62,110 bases of DNA from Candidatus Thiodiazotropha sp. 'RUGA' (GTDB lineage Bacteria > Pseudomonadota > Gammaproteobacteria > Chromatiales > Chromatiaceae): NCBI GenBank assembly GCA_016842065.1, contig JAEPDS010000026.1, positions 1 to 62,110 of the forward strand, in the 5' to 3' direction. Below the pieces are notes generated by a model, which saw only the letters and a list, made by a program, of their open reading frames with translations, was not told the origin of the DNA and made no database searches. Shown here one piece after another: positions 24,794-34,604 of this stretch. The translations under genes and the position numbers were made by a program. How positions within the stretch are numbered: the stretch's first letter is position 1; the number at the start of each line of letters is the position of its first letter.

Positions 24794-26006
24794 CCTCCAG
24801 TGTCGTCAACTTCTGCTTGATGAGATTTCGATAGGGAGAACGTCCCAGACTCTCATCGACAAAGTGTCCAAGTAATCGGTCACTACCCCGCTCTTGAAAC
24901 GTCTCCAGCGATGGCCCCGCGTAGTTGCACCAGGACTGAGTGGTTTCATAGAGTTCCAATTCAACCAGACCCGGCAGGTAATCGATCAACTGCTCCCATA
25001 CAAAGACACATAACATCTCTGTACTGGAGCGCCAGGCCAGTTCGGCGGCGGCGTAGTTCAGATTATGGTGATCGAATTTTTCGATAACCTGCTTGGTCGC
25101 CACCCGTTTCAGATAGCCATAGTCCACCACACAGCCAGTTACTGGATCGATCCGATCCCTGACTTTTACATGCAGCAAGTATCGTCCACCATGCAGGTTG
25201 GAGCACTTTGCCGGGTGATCGGTTATAAAGTGAGCCGAATCGAAAACCAGCTCTTTAGAAACGGTAACTTCCGGTGTGTTCTGATAAAACCTCTCTGACA
25301 CGCCGGGCATTTCATTCAACATACCCTTTACCAATTCCAGAAGCTGCCGGGTATCGGATAGTCTCAGTGTCCTCAGCAACACACCGTCAGTGTGATCGGC
25401 TGCATCCAGCTGTTTAAAGTGGATACCCCGCTGTTCAGATTCCACCATGACTGTCTCCGCAGCAGTCTGTTGAGGAAACTGCAAAAACAGATAGCCTGCC
25501 TGTAATTCGCCAACATGGGCGATCAACACTGCCAGACTCCACAAAAAATCCGGAGGTGGGACAGGAGAGAGACGCACATCGACATTTTGTTGCAGTAATG
25601 TCGTGGGAACTTTAAGACGGTTGAGTGAAGTTACTCGATGGGTTGCGTCAGCATAGCGATACTCCTGGCGGAACTGAAAGCCATACTCAGCAAGCCATTG
25701 CAGATCCCATAACAACAGGTCCAGCCTACGCACTTCACCTGGGAGTAGAGTGAACTCATTCTCAGGACGAAGCAGACCACTCCACTTCACCCCCCTGAGC
25801 AGCGCTCGAGCACGTTCAGAGGGTTGGCTCGGTGGCGAGCTGTATTCATCGATCCTATCTTCACAGTTGATCTGATCCCGATCGAGCAGGAGATCAAGCG
25901 GAAGATGATGCCTGAGCGCATACTCATGGAGTGTCAAAGAACAACAGTGAAGTAAGTGATTATTGTCAAGCTTCGACAGTTCATCACCACACTCAAGACA
26001 TTGCAT
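24771..26006 (-). CDS. Pterin-synthase-like protein with zinc-finger-like N-terminus
   Basis: This 411-residue protein has two parts. The N-terminus (1-45) reads CLECGDEL...HLLHCCSLTLHEYALRHHLP, a CxxC/HxxxC-like finger. The C-terminus (about 248-400) is a QueD/PTPS-type T-fold domain with VFDSAHFITDH, CSNLHGGRYLLHV, DHHNLNYA and STEMLCVFVWEQL. The second zinc histidine of the LHGH motif is replaced by Gly274, unlike the intact paralogue at 18148. The middle (50-245) is unassigned. GGAGGG precedes the ATG. It is probably part of H4MPT synthesis, but activity may differ from that of PTPS. Confidence 0.72.
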   Translation of the reverse strand: MQCLECGDELSKLDNNHLLHCCSLTLHEYALRHHLPLDLLLDRDQINCEDRIDEYSSPPSQPSERARALLRGVKWSGLLRPENEFTLLPGEVRRLDLLLWDLQWLAEYGFQFRQEYRYADATHRVTSLNRLKVPTTLLQQNVDVRLSPVPPPDFLWSLAVLIAHVGELQAGYLFLQFPQQTAAETVMVESEQRGIHFKQLDAADHTDGVLLRTLRLSDTRQLLELVKGMLNEMPGVSERFYQNTPEVTVSKELVFDSAHFITDHPAKCSNLHGGRYLLHVKVRDRIDPVTGCVVDYGYLKRVATKQVIEKFDHHNLNYAAAELAWRSSTEMLCVFVWEQLIDYLPGLVELELYETTQSWCNYAGPSLETFQERGSDRLLGHFVDESLGRSPYRNLIKQKLTTLEVIGKSTG

Positions 26007-26177
26007 TGTGCACCCTCCACAGCCAATCCGGAGCGGCTGTAAAGATTGTAATGTGACAAGTCATGACAACTTGCCCGGATCAAAAACGACACCTGCCCTT
26101 GTCCATGGAATCAGTGTTCTCTATCAAGCCAGGCATGGCATGCCACACATCCATGTGGTCATGCCAGCATGCAGGCT

Positions 26178-26690
26178 TTAATCGTGAGCAGCAAAAGGAT
26201 GAGAAGCAGAGCCTTTCTGAGCAACTACATCACTGGCTTTAGGCTCACCTGCTACTGCACGTTTGATTGACTCTTTGGTTGCCTGATAGTTGTAATCCTG
26301 AATTTTGGTGTCGTCCTCAGCTTCCCAATGGATGAACACCCCGACACAGATGAAAACGTCATCTGCTTCATCAGCTGGAATCGTGCCATCTTCAACACAA
26401 TCAGCAACCGCCATAGCAACACCACGCTGCGCCGGACCGAACATCTGTACTGCCTGCTTGGCCCCCTTGATGGTAACTTTGTTAAACATCATAGTGCTTG
26501 GTTTACAGGCGAGGTTTGGAGCAACCACCGCAAGCAATGCAGTAAAACCATCTTTATTGTTGACCAGGCCGTTACAGAAAGCTGTCTCTGCCGCTGAGCC
26601 GCGAGGACCAATCAGGAGATCGATATGTGCAACTTCGTTGCCGTCTCCTACCAGCGATTCACCGACCATCGTTCTATTGATAACTGACAT
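26178..26690 (-). CDS. fae: Formaldehyde-activating enzyme Fae
   Basis: Fae condenses formaldehyde with H4MPT to methylene-H4MPT in the cytoplasm. The 170-residue protein is close to the methylotroph enzyme over its whole length: [18 protein letters not shown] with the active-site histidine (His22), [41 protein letters not shown] and [16 protein letters not shown] stands before the ATG. It is the last gene of the minus-strand operon that starts with the beta-RFAP synthase gene. Confidence 0.97.
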   Translation of the reverse strand: MSVINRTMVGESLVGDGNEVAHIDLLIGPRGSAAETAFCNGLVNNKDGFTALLAVVAPNLACKPSTMMFNKVTIKGAKQAVQMFGPAQRGVAMAVADCVEDGTIPADEADDVFICVGVFIHWEAEDDTKIQDYNYQATKESIKRAVAGEPKASDVVAQKGSASHPFAAHD

Positions 26691-26718
26691 TCAGTTTCTC
26701 CTTACTTGTTATTGAGAG

Positions 26719-27663
26719 TTAACTTCGTATCCCCACCTCTTTAGGGAGGGAATCGCGGACACGGGAAGTTCCCGTATTAGGATCAAACACAGCAGCAATC
26801 GTCTCCAGCTGGGAAAGGAACAGTGTTGTCACTGTCAGATCCGCTGTGGTGCCTGGATTGATGCCTTTACGCTTGAATTCGTGGTCTGCCTGGAGCAGAC
26901 GCAAATGAAAATGTTCTGGGTTGTTGGAACGTGACAGTTCTTCTTCAAGCTTTGCGGTATGAAGTGTCACTACCGTCGCTTTATAGAGCCCATGTTTACG
27001 TTGGATGTGGCTATCCGGATAGCGGGCCAGCAGACTCATGAACAATCCTGAGATCACCCACTCCCTGCTCTGCCACTGTTGTTCGTAACGCTGCAGTCTT
27101 GGCAGTGCGAACTCAAACAGGTCCGCATATCCGGTAGCATATTGTCGCGCGATCATATCCCGGTCAGCGGCATGATCCATTACTTCGAGCAGATCTCCCT
27201 CGGGCTGACCATTGACATCATGTTTTTCCGACTCGCCAAGACCGCCGGGGGCTGCCAAACGAATCGCACGAAACAACCACTGCAAATCATCACTGGTTGC
27301 CTGATTGAGTACCTTGCAGAGACGATCCCGTAATCCACTTGGTTGGTCAGCGGTTAGCAGCATTGCCTCTACCAGAGGTGCACACAGCATCAGGATGCCG
27401 AGATTGGTGTTACATCCAACGCTGTTACGGGTCGCTTCAACCGCTCGAAAGATGCGTTCTCCAAGTCCCAGTTCCAGCGCAGTCAAGGGCGCCGCACTGA
27501 CATCGGCACTCTTTGTGAAATCCTCCAATGTCATCCGGTGGCCATCCGCATAGCGATGAACATTGCCCGGTTTCAGGGCATCGAGTTCACTCAGGCAGGC
27601 CTGATGGTAGGCCGCTTCCAATTGCTCTCTCAAGCTGCCACCCTCGATCAGGAACTCGGTCAT
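26719..27663 (-). CDS. CitG/MdcB-like triphosphoribosyl-dephospho-CoA synthase family protein
   Basis: This 314-residue protein is similar to CitG, which makes the prosthetic group precursor of citrate lyase. Family marks include LDALKPGNVHRYADGH, NTNLGILMLCAPL and the late RKGINPGTTADLTV. Homologues are fixed members of the fae-mch gene set in methylotrophs, where they are needed for H4MPT synthesis; the probable step is addition of the ribosyl-phosphate side-chain part, but this is inference. ATGA overlap with the upstream ATP-grasp gene; 28 bases to fae. Confidence 0.82.
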   Translation of the reverse strand: MTEFLIEGGSLREQLEAAYHQACLSELDALKPGNVHRYADGHRMTLEDFTKSADVSAAPLTALELGLGERIFRAVEATRNSVGCNTNLGILMLCAPLVEAMLLTADQPSGLRDRLCKVLNQATSDDLQWLFRAIRLAAPGGLGESEKHDVNGQPEGDLLEVMDHAADRDMIARQYATGYADLFEFALPRLQRYEQQWQSREWVISGLFMSLLARYPDSHIQRKHGLYKATVVTLHTAKLEEELSRSNNPEHFHLRLLQADHEFKRKGINPGTTADLTVTTLFLSQLETIAAVFDPNTGTSRVRDSLPKEVGIRS

Positions 27664-28571
27664 GAGACCACCTCCGTATAGGCATCATCCGAACAACAGC
27701 CGAGAAAATCTTCCACCAGCCGTTCCGCAACATCCACAGGAGTAACCTGTTGCAGACCTTTCCAGGCAGGAATACTGTTGACTTCCAGCACATAGGGTTG
27801 CTGCTTGCCATCTCGAAGAATATCGACTCCGGCATAGTTCATGCCCAATGCCGTTGCAGCCGACTCAGCGAGTGACTTAAGCTCCTGATCCAGTACAGCG
27901 GCATGACAGCGGGCACCCTGTGCGACATTGCTGATCCAGCCCTGGCCTCGTCTCAACATGGCCGCCACAGCTTTGCCATGAATTACGAACACCCGCCAGT
28001 CACTGACATCGTCCGAACCGGTATCGATATATCGTTGCAGATAGTAGACTCCGTTGTACTCTTCCCTTTCAGGCAGTTCGTCAAAATTGGAGATCTTCAA
28101 CAGACCTTTGCCCTGGGAACCGAACAGAGGCTTAAACACCAGCTCATGCCCAGCTTCGAACTCATTCAGCATGATCTTCGACAGTTGGTGCTGATCTTCC
28201 AAAACCCAGGTGGCTGGGGTCGGCACCCCGGCGTCATTCAACAGAAAGCTGGTCATACCTTTATCGACACTACGCTCTATGGCCCGGGCATCGTTATAGA
28301 CACAGATTCCCAAGTGCTTCAGGGCATGCAATATATCCAGGTAAAGTACAACCTGTTCCAAAGAGCCTCCCGGCACACCCCGCACGAAGACCCCGTCAGG
28401 CAAGCTTTCGAATCCTGGAATCGAAAGACCGTACTGATCGTTTTCGATGGCAAATCCACAGCTCTGCAGGGTGACAAATTCACTGTTACAACCCTGTTGC
28501 GCAAATGCCTGCTTCAAGCGAGCGCCATGCCAGCCGGGATCATCCGTAAAGATGGCAATGCGCTTGCTCAT
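27660..28571 (-). CDS. RimK/MptN-like ATP-grasp ligase
   Basis: This 303-residue ATP-grasp enzyme is of the RimK type. Marks are [72 protein letters not shown] and [15 protein letters not shown] with the metal ligands. Related archaeal MptN attaches glutamate to H4MPT, and the methylotroph homologue belongs to the mch-fae cluster. A glutamate-ligase role in dephospho-H4MPT maturation is likely. It overlaps both neighbours by four bases. Confidence 0.82.
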   Translation of the reverse strand: MSKRIAIFTDDPGWHGARLKQAFAQQGCNSEFVTLQSCGFAIENDQYGLSIPGFESLPDGVFVRGVPGGSLEQVVLYLDILHALKHLGICVYNDARAIERSVDKGMTSFLLNDAGVPTPATWVLEDQHQLSKIMLNEFEAGHELVFKPLFGSQGKGLLKISNFDELPEREEYNGVYYLQRYIDTGSDDVSDWRVFVIHGKAVAAMLRRGQGWISNVAQGARCHAAVLDQELKSLAESAATALGMNYAGVDILRDGKQQPYVLEVNSIPAWKGLQQVTPVDVAERLVEDFLGCCSDDAYTEVVS

Positions 28572-29542
28572 GGCGCCACACCAAATGAGGCTGTCAGCAG
28601 ATCTCTGTCCAAGCTGCCTGCAGTAAAACTCCGGCCACTTTCCAATACACTGATGACAACCCTGGCCGGACTGAACAACATTGGATCTACTTTAAAAAAG
28701 TCATACTCATAGGCTTTGAAGATCTCTGCGAAAGGCCGACCGTAATCACGCGAAGCACTGCTTGGCAGATCTGTCGCCAGTTGTTCAGCAGCAGCATCAT
28801 CAGCAGTGACGAAAAGTTGCACCTGTCCGGCAAACAGAATGGCATCGTTGGTACGTCCCATGGCATTGAGAAAATCAGCAGCCGGTGGTGGTAGTGGTGC
28901 ACTGCCGATACCATCCGCAATCGAATCAAGACTGAAACCTAATTCATGAGCTTTATGCATTGCGACCTCAAGCACCCTGGAGACGATCTGTACAGTTCCA
29001 GCAAGACTGCTGGTGGGTGTCAGAATCAGGGTCAAGGCGGCAGGATCCACTCCACAATCCTGTGCGATCCTGTCGCACAGGGGCAGCGGTGGAAACCGAT
29101 CGACCTCCAGTACCAGACAGGTTGAATCAGCCTGGTCCCGATAATCGAGTTCTTTAAACAATGGCTCCTTAAGTGCCAGTATTCGCCCCGGACCAGAGCC
29201 CAAGGCGTTGAAACCTTTCTCACCCTCTTGCTTATGTGACAGGCTCCAGCCAGCATACTGGCTGCCAAGACAGGCAATTACCGGATCGGTCGTATGTACA
29301 TGGACTGAGAGTGGCCAGCCTGCCACGGGGCCGCTGCCACTGAGCGTGACACTGCCAAGCCCTCCCAGACAGATCTCCGCAATTCGTCTGCCGGCCTCCA
29401 GACAGCCGCTTACATTAATTCCCGCATCCACTATCCGACATCCATTTGCCAGATGTTTAACGTCGAGTCGCAGTTGTGCCGCATCGTCAATCAGTGATTT
29501 CACCAAAGGTGCCGTCAGCGCATTGATACTTGGCCTGCTCAT
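28568..29542 (-). CDS. mch: Methenyl-H4MPT cyclohydrolase Mch
   Basis: Mch hydrolyses methenyl-H4MPT to formyl-H4MPT, the third step of formaldehyde oxidation. The 324-residue protein has the family segments [61 protein letters not shown] and a late [20 protein letters not shown]. It sits between mtdB-linked genes and the ATP-grasp ligase with ATGA overlaps on both sides. Confidence 0.96.
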   Translation of the reverse strand: MSRPSINALTAPLVKSLIDDAAQLRLDVKHLANGCRIVDAGINVSGCLEAGRRIAEICLGGLGSVTLSGSGPVAGWPLSVHVHTTDPVIACLGSQYAGWSLSHKQEGEKGFNALGSGPGRILALKEPLFKELDYRDQADSTCLVLEVDRFPPLPLCDRIAQDCGVDPAALTLILTPTSSLAGTVQIVSRVLEVAMHKAHELGFSLDSIADGIGSAPLPPPAADFLNAMGRTNDAILFAGQVQLFVTADDAAAEQLATDLPSSASRDYGRPFAEIFKAYEYDFFKVDPMLFSPARVVISVLESGRSFTAGSLDRDLLTASFGVAP

Positions 29543-30699
29543 AACATCACCTTGCGTATAACTGCTTGACAGGCTGGAACACAGACGCGATGAAATATCT
29601 CTTCCTGATAGCTCTCCAGTAAATGTTCAACCTTCTCAGTACTGCCTGCCTCGGCAAACAGACTACAGAGCGGTTGTCCCGCTACGATTCTGGTACCCGC
29701 TGCAGGTCTGTCCTTGGCCCAGTCAGGCCAATCGATTGTCAGCGGCATCTGAAATGTCTTTGGTGCATAGACAATCATATGTCCATAGACCGAGGGCGAA
29801 CCCAACATCGGCACAACCGGCAAACTCCCTTTACAGGCTTCTATGTGGTGCTTGATCCAGCCATCCGTAAGCAGATGTTCATAAAGTTCCAGTGTTGCCG
29901 GTGGCCTTGGATTGACGTCGATTACCAATGCATCACTCTCATTCAATACAAAATCGATGCCGTTTATGCCCCGAAGTGATAGCGCTGCTACCAGACTCTC
30001 TATGATCGAATCGAGCTGCCTGCGTAACTTGTCAGTGAGGGTTTTTTGTCCGATCGCACCACGATAGAGAAAGGGTGCTGGAGAATTTGCAGTCTCCACG
30101 CCGAGCCGGTTATAACCAATTACCCTGTGTCTCTTGCTATCCGCGATAAACAGCACCGACAGCACCTCTCCCGGGATGTACTTTTGGTAGTAACAGCTGT
30201 AGTCCGCTGCTGAATGCTGTGAATCGAAGTAAGCAACACCCTGCCCACCACAACTGCCGGCCCGCTTGATCAGCCAGCTTTTATCTTCAACCAGATAAGG
30301 CGGATAAAAACTCACCTCCGGATAAGGTATCCTCAGCCTGTTGAGTAACGAAAAAAACTGCCTGGGTTTACCGAGGATTTCAAAAACACCGGGATCATTG
30401 CCGTAGATCAGCAGATATTTGGATAAGCTGTTCAACAGCGCTGATGAAGTTTCCAGACCTGCACCAAACACCAGCCCAGTGACCTGCTTGGGCAGGTGGG
30501 TGACGATTTCTTCAACAAAAATATCGAGATCCTGCTGCATAAAACCCTGACTCACTGGCCAGCAGTCGGCAACAGCCAACATATCCTGATCACAAAACCA
30601 ATCGAGCACAGTGACCTGATAACCGCCACGCGCAGCGGATTCTGCCATTGATCGGCCACTGTTACCCAGTATCAGTAATCCTTCCCGCTCAACTGACAT
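29539..30699 (-). CDS. ATP-grasp protein of the mtdB-mch operon
   Basis: This ATP-grasp protein of 386 residues shows [20 protein letters not shown] at the N-terminus, [18 protein letters not shown] in the ATP-binding part, [19 protein letters not shown], and [12 protein letters not shown]...[13 protein letters not shown] for metal binding. Members of this family occur in bacterial H4MPT clusters. It could be an amino-acid ligase for H4MPT or for the polyglutamate tail of methylofuran; the substrate is unknown. GAGGTG ten bases before the ATG at 30699 sets the start; it overlaps the end of mtdB by 11 bases. Confidence 0.75.
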   Translation of the reverse strand: MSVEREGLLILGNSGRSMAESAARGGYQVTVLDWFCDQDMLAVADCWPVSQGFMQQDLDIFVEEIVTHLPKQVTGLVFGAGLETSSALLNSLSKYLLIYGNDPGVFEILGKPRQFFSLLNRLRIPYPEVSFYPPYLVEDKSWLIKRAGSCGGQGVAYFDSQHSAADYSCYYQKYIPGEVLSVLFIADSKRHRVIGYNRLGVETANSPAPFLYRGAIGQKTLTDKLRRQLDSIIESLVAALSLRGINGIDFVLNESDALVIDVNPRPPATLELYEHLLTDGWIKHHIEACKGSLPVVPMLGSPSVYGHMIVYAPKTFQMPLTIDWPDWAKDRPAAGTRIVAGQPLCSLFAEAGSTEKVEHLLESYQEEIFHRVCVPACQAVIRKVML

Positions 30700-31591
30700 A
30701 CTCACGTGCCACCTCAAACGCACTGTTAAAATCGAGAAATTCCGGATTGCCTTTTTCGAACATCTGCTGCAATAACAGATGCTGGGTCTGATACTTGATA
30801 TTGCCTACCGCCAGGGCACCGATTGCCAGAGCATTGGAGGGTGAATCGAGCATCACCACGCCATCGTCCATTACCCCTACCCCGTCGATTCCTTCTGGTG
30901 GCACCGCATTTACATCGCAGGCAACTTGTAGACGCTCAGCCTTGCGCAAGTGCTCTTTGTTGAGTACTTGAACGCCCGCTTTGGCTGCGTTGAACACCAC
31001 ATCGGCCTGAGGCATCAGATCGACGATCATCTGGTCATCGCTGGCCTGGGCGGCTGTCAGAGTTACACCATAATGTTGCTTGCACAATGCAACGAGTACC
31101 TCGGCCTTTTCGAGTGAATCATGGCTGATGATTACTGCTTCAGCGCCCGCACTGTTGGCCAGCATGGCGGCAGTTGAACCAACTGGACCGGTACCACCGA
31201 ATACCAGTACCCGCTTATTGCGCAGTCCTTCGTCGTCAGACTTTTTCAACTCTCTTTCCACACAGGCAACCATGCCGGCTGCCGTGGTAAAGGCACCACT
31301 GGGATCGGCGAACAACGATACTTCAAACGGAGGAACCATGGATTGACGGGCGACCTGCATCATCTCCATTGCCAGATGGGCATCACGCCCGCCGATGAAG
31401 ATGCCGGTACGTTTAACCCCTTTCGGGCCACGGGAAAATATTGCGTCCTGTACCAGATCACGGACTTCGTTCAGCGCAACATCGATATAGGGAGTACAGG
31501 CTGTCCAGCCTGCATCGTATGCCATATTGACATCAAACGGGCTGAGATTTTTTGCTGCAGTCAGCATGTGTAATAGATAAGGTCTTTCCAT
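30689..31591 (-). CDS. mtdB: NAD(P)-dependent methylene-H4MPT dehydrogenase MtdB
   Basis: MtdB oxidises methylene-H4MPT to methenyl-H4MPT with NAD or NADP. The 300-residue enzyme begins ERPYLLHMLTAAKNLSPFDV, has IFIGGRDAHLAMEM, the dinucleotide-binding VLVFGGTGPVGSTAAMLAN, ADVVFNAAKAGVQVL and a late IGALAVGNIKYQTQHLLL. The ATG at 31591 overlaps the stop of the upstream gene (TGATG); a TTG one codon earlier is less likely. Confidence 0.95.
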   Translation of the reverse strand: MERPYLLHMLTAAKNLSPFDVNMAYDAGWTACTPYIDVALNEVRDLVQDAIFSRGPKGVKRTGIFIGGRDAHLAMEMMQVARQSMVPPFEVSLFADPSGAFTTAAGMVACVERELKKSDDEGLRNKRVLVFGGTGPVGSTAAMLANSAGAEAVIISHDSLEKAEVLVALCKQHYGVTLTAAQASDDQMIVDLMPQADVVFNAAKAGVQVLNKEHLRKAERLQVACDVNAVPPEGIDGVGVMDDGVVMLDSPSNALAIGALAVGNIKYQTQHLLLQQMFEKGNPEFLDFNSAFEVAREYVS

Positions 31592-32610
31592 CAACGGGCT
31601 CGCTTCTGGTTTATCAATCTTGTTGGTTGTTGTAACAGCCTCACCTCCGCACCCACGTTACGGGCAGCCACCTGTTGACAGCGAAATGATGCGAGTTCAC
31701 CGAATCGGCGTTTGAGTTCACGTTCAACCGAATTCGCCTGTGTTTGTCCTTCCAACAACACAAATCCGGTTGGTCCCCATGAACTTTGGCCTACGCCTTT
31801 GAAACCCTGTTCTGCTAGCCAGGTCAATGCGGCCGATATCATCGGACTGGTAAAGCGTCCACCCTGAGCACTAGCGAAGTGGTCTCCGACGACCTGCTGG
31901 ATCTCACCGATTGCCCTTGAGAATGGTTCAAGATGAGCTTCCATGACACCAGGCACCACCTGCATCATGGCCAAGCGACAGAGTTGGGCTGCTGATTGCT
32001 CGGGAAACTGTGGTAATTCATTGAAGGCTCCCACCTCTGCCTTGCCGTGCAAACCCTGCCCACGACTGTCAAACAGCAACAGAATTCGCCATGCGGGTGG
32101 AAACTCGAGTCGGATCGGCACCGGAGGGATGGCATCATCTTCGCCCCGTCCACAATCGAGTATGAACCCACCCTGATCAAACGCACCGATACCGATACCG
32201 GAACGTTTGCCTCGATTCAGACTGTGTGCAATGGAGCTGCTGTCGCGATCTCCTCCGTATAAACGTTCGATTGCCGTACCTACCGCCAACGCCATCTGAG
32301 TACCTGATCCCAGTCCGACATGATCGGGTATCGACTGCAGCAGTTTGATATCGACACCGCCTTTCAATCCATTTGCCTTTAGATACTGTTTGGCAACTGT
32401 AAACGCCCTCTGGGCAGCAGGCCCGTTGGCAGTGATATCGTTGGATTTTGTTGCTCTCAGACGTGTGGCCAGGCTGTCAATGGTCAGCCCGATACTGCCA
32501 AATTTTCTACCCAATCCACCATGCAGATCGAGGAATCCAAGATGCAGTCGTGCGGGTGCCTCAACTTCAACAACAAGCCCTGCATCATTGGATCTGTAGT
32601 GGTAGTTCAT
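31591..32610 (-). CDS. mptG: Beta-ribofuranosylaminobenzene 5'-phosphate synthase
   Basis: This enzyme joins 4-aminobenzoate (hydroxybenzoate in some lineages) to phosphoribosyl pyrophosphate with loss of CO2, the committing step of H4MPT synthesis. The GHMP-kinase-like family marks are clear: EVEAPARLHLGFLDLHGGLG, SIPDHVGLGSGTQMALAVG, GIGIGAFDQGGFILDCG and GQSSWGPTGFVLLEGQ. I start at the ATG at 32610 with AAGG seven bases before it (339 residues); longer starts up to 32718 are possible. It is the first gene of the operon running to fae. Confidence 0.88.
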   Translation of the reverse strand: MNYHYRSNDAGLVVEVEAPARLHLGFLDLHGGLGRKFGSIGLTIDSLATRLRATKSNDITANGPAAQRAFTVAKQYLKANGLKGGVDIKLLQSIPDHVGLGSGTQMALAVGTAIERLYGGDRDSSSIAHSLNRGKRSGIGIGAFDQGGFILDCGRGEDDAIPPVPIRLEFPPAWRILLLFDSRGQGLHGKAEVGAFNELPQFPEQSAAQLCRLAMMQVVPGVMEAHLEPFSRAIGEIQQVVGDHFASAQGGRFTSPMISAALTWLAEQGFKGVGQSSWGPTGFVLLEGQTQANSVERELKRRFGELASFRCQQVAARNVGAEVRLLQQPTRLINQKRAR

Positions 32611-32889
32611 GCTATGACCTTGATCTATTCTCATTATCAAAACCCACTCCTGCAATTTACATGCCTGCCTTTTCGACAGTTGCTGCAGAATCAACTTAAA
32701 TCGGGTCATTGCATCCACTACGCTTGAACCGAAGCAGTGTTGTTACTGGAGGTGAATGGCTGTAATGAGGCTGTATCCGATGCAGTTGTAAGCCGCACCA
32801 GTTCGAGCTGAAACAGTGTTACTCAGTCACAATGGTTGGATATACGGAGCTGTTACGCCGTCGTTTAGGAGTAAGCTGATGAAAGCGGT

Positions 32890-32905
32890 TGCAATCAGCC
32901 TGCCC
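32890..32905 (-). promoter_or_regulatory. Candidate sigma-54 promoter for the mptG-fae operon
   Basis: Read on the minus strand: GGGCAGGCTGATTGCA, matching TGGCACG-N4-TTGCW at 10 of 12 positions with correct GG-to-GC spacing. The predicted start is some 270 bases before the chosen start codon, longer than at the other sites, so this one is less certain. The rest of the 32611-33287 gap holds no gene. Confidence 0.45.
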
Positions 32906-33165
32906 TTGCAAACGGAGTCATTCATGAACTGCGTGGTCTATCAGATGGATTCATACTCGCCTCTGTGCTCACTTGGAGAGGACTCAGAGATCAATGCGCC
33001 TGAGTTGAATCAATGTGTCACTACCCCTGCCCCAGCATTAAACAGTTGACCGGAGATCCAGTTTATGCATGAAAAAAAACTATTATTTTATGGATGTTTA
33101 CACAAAAGAGTTGAGTCCAATCACTATTCTGTCTGAGGCCGTATAACAACTCCACACGAAACAAC

Positions 33166-33181
33166 TCTGGATATCTCCAGA
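33166..33181. promoter_or_regulatory. Palindrome upstream of the fhc promoter
   Basis: TCTGGA-TATC-TCCAGA is a perfect inverted repeat ending 37 bases before the sigma-54 -24 element. An activator or other regulator could bind it; no protein is identified. Confidence 0.35.
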
Positions 33182-33218
33182 TAATCTGATGGAAATTTTT
33201 TGCCACAGTTTTTTGAGG

Positions 33219-33234
33219 TGGCACGCTTTCTGCA
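33219..33234 (+). promoter_or_regulatory. Sigma-54 promoter of fhcBADC
   Basis: TGGCACGCTTTCTGCA matches the -24/-12 consensus TGGCACG-N4-TTGCW at 11 of 12 positions, including GG and GC with exact spacing. The predicted start point near 33245 leaves a leader of about 43 bases before fhcB. Confidence 0.75.
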
Positions 33235-33287
33235 CTTGTGACAGAAAAAATAATATCTTTTTAATTTTGCAGGATCCTTAGCAACCC

Positions 33288-34604
33288 ATGTGGAACAAAT
33301 CAATCGACCAGACAATCAACTCTGTCACATGCCCCGGCTGTGGATTGAGTTGCGATGATCTGTCCATCACCTTTGCCGGGGACCAGTTACGCTCTCTGGT
33401 CAATGGCTGTGAAATAGCCCGCAGCTTCTATGAGACGGCACTCGATCACAGTGACCCAACCCCGTTGCTTAATGGTTCACCAGTCACGCTGGATCAAGCT
33501 CTGGCAGCCTGTACAACCCACTTGGAGCAGAGCAACTCTAGCCTTTTTTCCGGCCTGGCTACGGATGTCAATGGAATGCGTGGCATTCTTGAGCTTGCTG
33601 ATTTATGTGGTGCCACACTGGATCACATGAACGGGGATGCAATGTTCAGAAATCTGCGTGTATTGCAGGACAACGGATGGTTTACCACCACCTTCTCGGA
33701 AGCGCGCAATCGGGCAGATCTTGTGGTGTTGATTGGCAGGCAGTGGCTGGATCGATTTCCTCGCCTTGTGGAGCGTGTGCTGAATCCTCAGGATGCCCTG
33801 TTTGTACAATCCAAACAACGTAAAATTGTAATTCTCGGCCCCTGGACGGAGGAATCCCTGCCTGAAGACCTGGCGTCACTTAACCCGCAACTGATCCCGC
33901 TGGAAATGGATGCTGTAGCGGATGCGATCGCACTGGTTAGAGGCGTGATCGCCGGCAAACCGGTGGACCCCAATCGAATCGGCAAGCAGACTGGAGAGCT
34001 TTTGATCAGCCTGGCCAATCAGCTGCAGCAGGCAAACTACAGTGTGATCAGCTGGAGTGCTGCTGAGTTCGATCTGCCCCATGCGGAACTCTCAATACTG
34101 GGCTTGGTGGAATTGGTCAAAGCACTTAATGAGAAGAGACGCAGTGCCGCCCTGCCCCTGGCCGGCACACTCGCGGATATCACAAGTAATCAGGTGACGA
34201 CCTGGCAGCTTGGTTACCCGCTGCGTACCCGGCTGCAGCGCGGCTACCCTGAACATGATCCGATACTCAATCGCTGGCAGGGGCTGATCAGCCGTGGAGA
34301 AGTCGATCTGTTGGTCTGGATATCCGCACTCTCTTCACAGGCCCTGCCGCCAGACTGCGAGATTCCGACAATTGTCTTGGCACACCCGGGAATGAGATTC
34401 AAATCACTGCCAACCGTCTACATTCCTGTGGGTATCCCTGGGGTAGATCATCATGGCCACTGGTATCGTAGTGATGGGGTCTGTCCATTACCGTTAAACA
34501 AGCTGAGACGCAGTAAACTACCCTCTGTTGCTGATCTCACGAACCTGTTGAGCAGACAGTTGCAGACCGCTTCCGGCGTCTCTGCGAGGGATCTCCAATG
34601 TTGA
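33288..34604 (+). CDS. fhcB: Formyltransferase/hydrolase complex subunit FhcB
   Basis: This 438-residue subunit is homologous to the molybdopterin subunit of archaeal formyl-methanofuran dehydrogenase. In bacteria the Fhc complex transfers formyl from H4MPT to methylofuran and hydrolyses it to formate without redox chemistry. An N-terminal VTCPGCGLSCDDLSI keeps a CxxCxxxC motif, and DLVVLIGRQWLDRFPRL and a C-terminal GIPGVDHHGHWYR are recognisable. It is first in the order fhcB-A-D-C, each gene overlapping the next. Confidence 0.93.
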   Translation: MWNKSIDQTINSVTCPGCGLSCDDLSITFAGDQLRSLVNGCEIARSFYETALDHSDPTPLLNGSPVTLDQALAACTTHLEQSNSSLFSGLATDVNGMRGILELADLCGATLDHMNGDAMFRNLRVLQDNGWFTTTFSEARNRADLVVLIGRQWLDRFPRLVERVLNPQDALFVQSKQRKIVILGPWTEESLPEDLASLNPQLIPLEMDAVADAIALVRGVIAGKPVDPNRIGKQTGELLISLANQLQQANYSVISWSAAEFDLPHAELSILGLVELVKALNEKRRSAALPLAGTLADITSNQVTTWQLGYPLRTRLQRGYPEHDPILNRWQGLISRGEVDLLVWISALSSQALPPDCEIPTIVLAHPGMRFKSLPTVYIPVGIPGVDHHGHWYRSDGVCPLPLNKLRRSKLPSVADLTNLLSRQLQTASGVSARDLQC

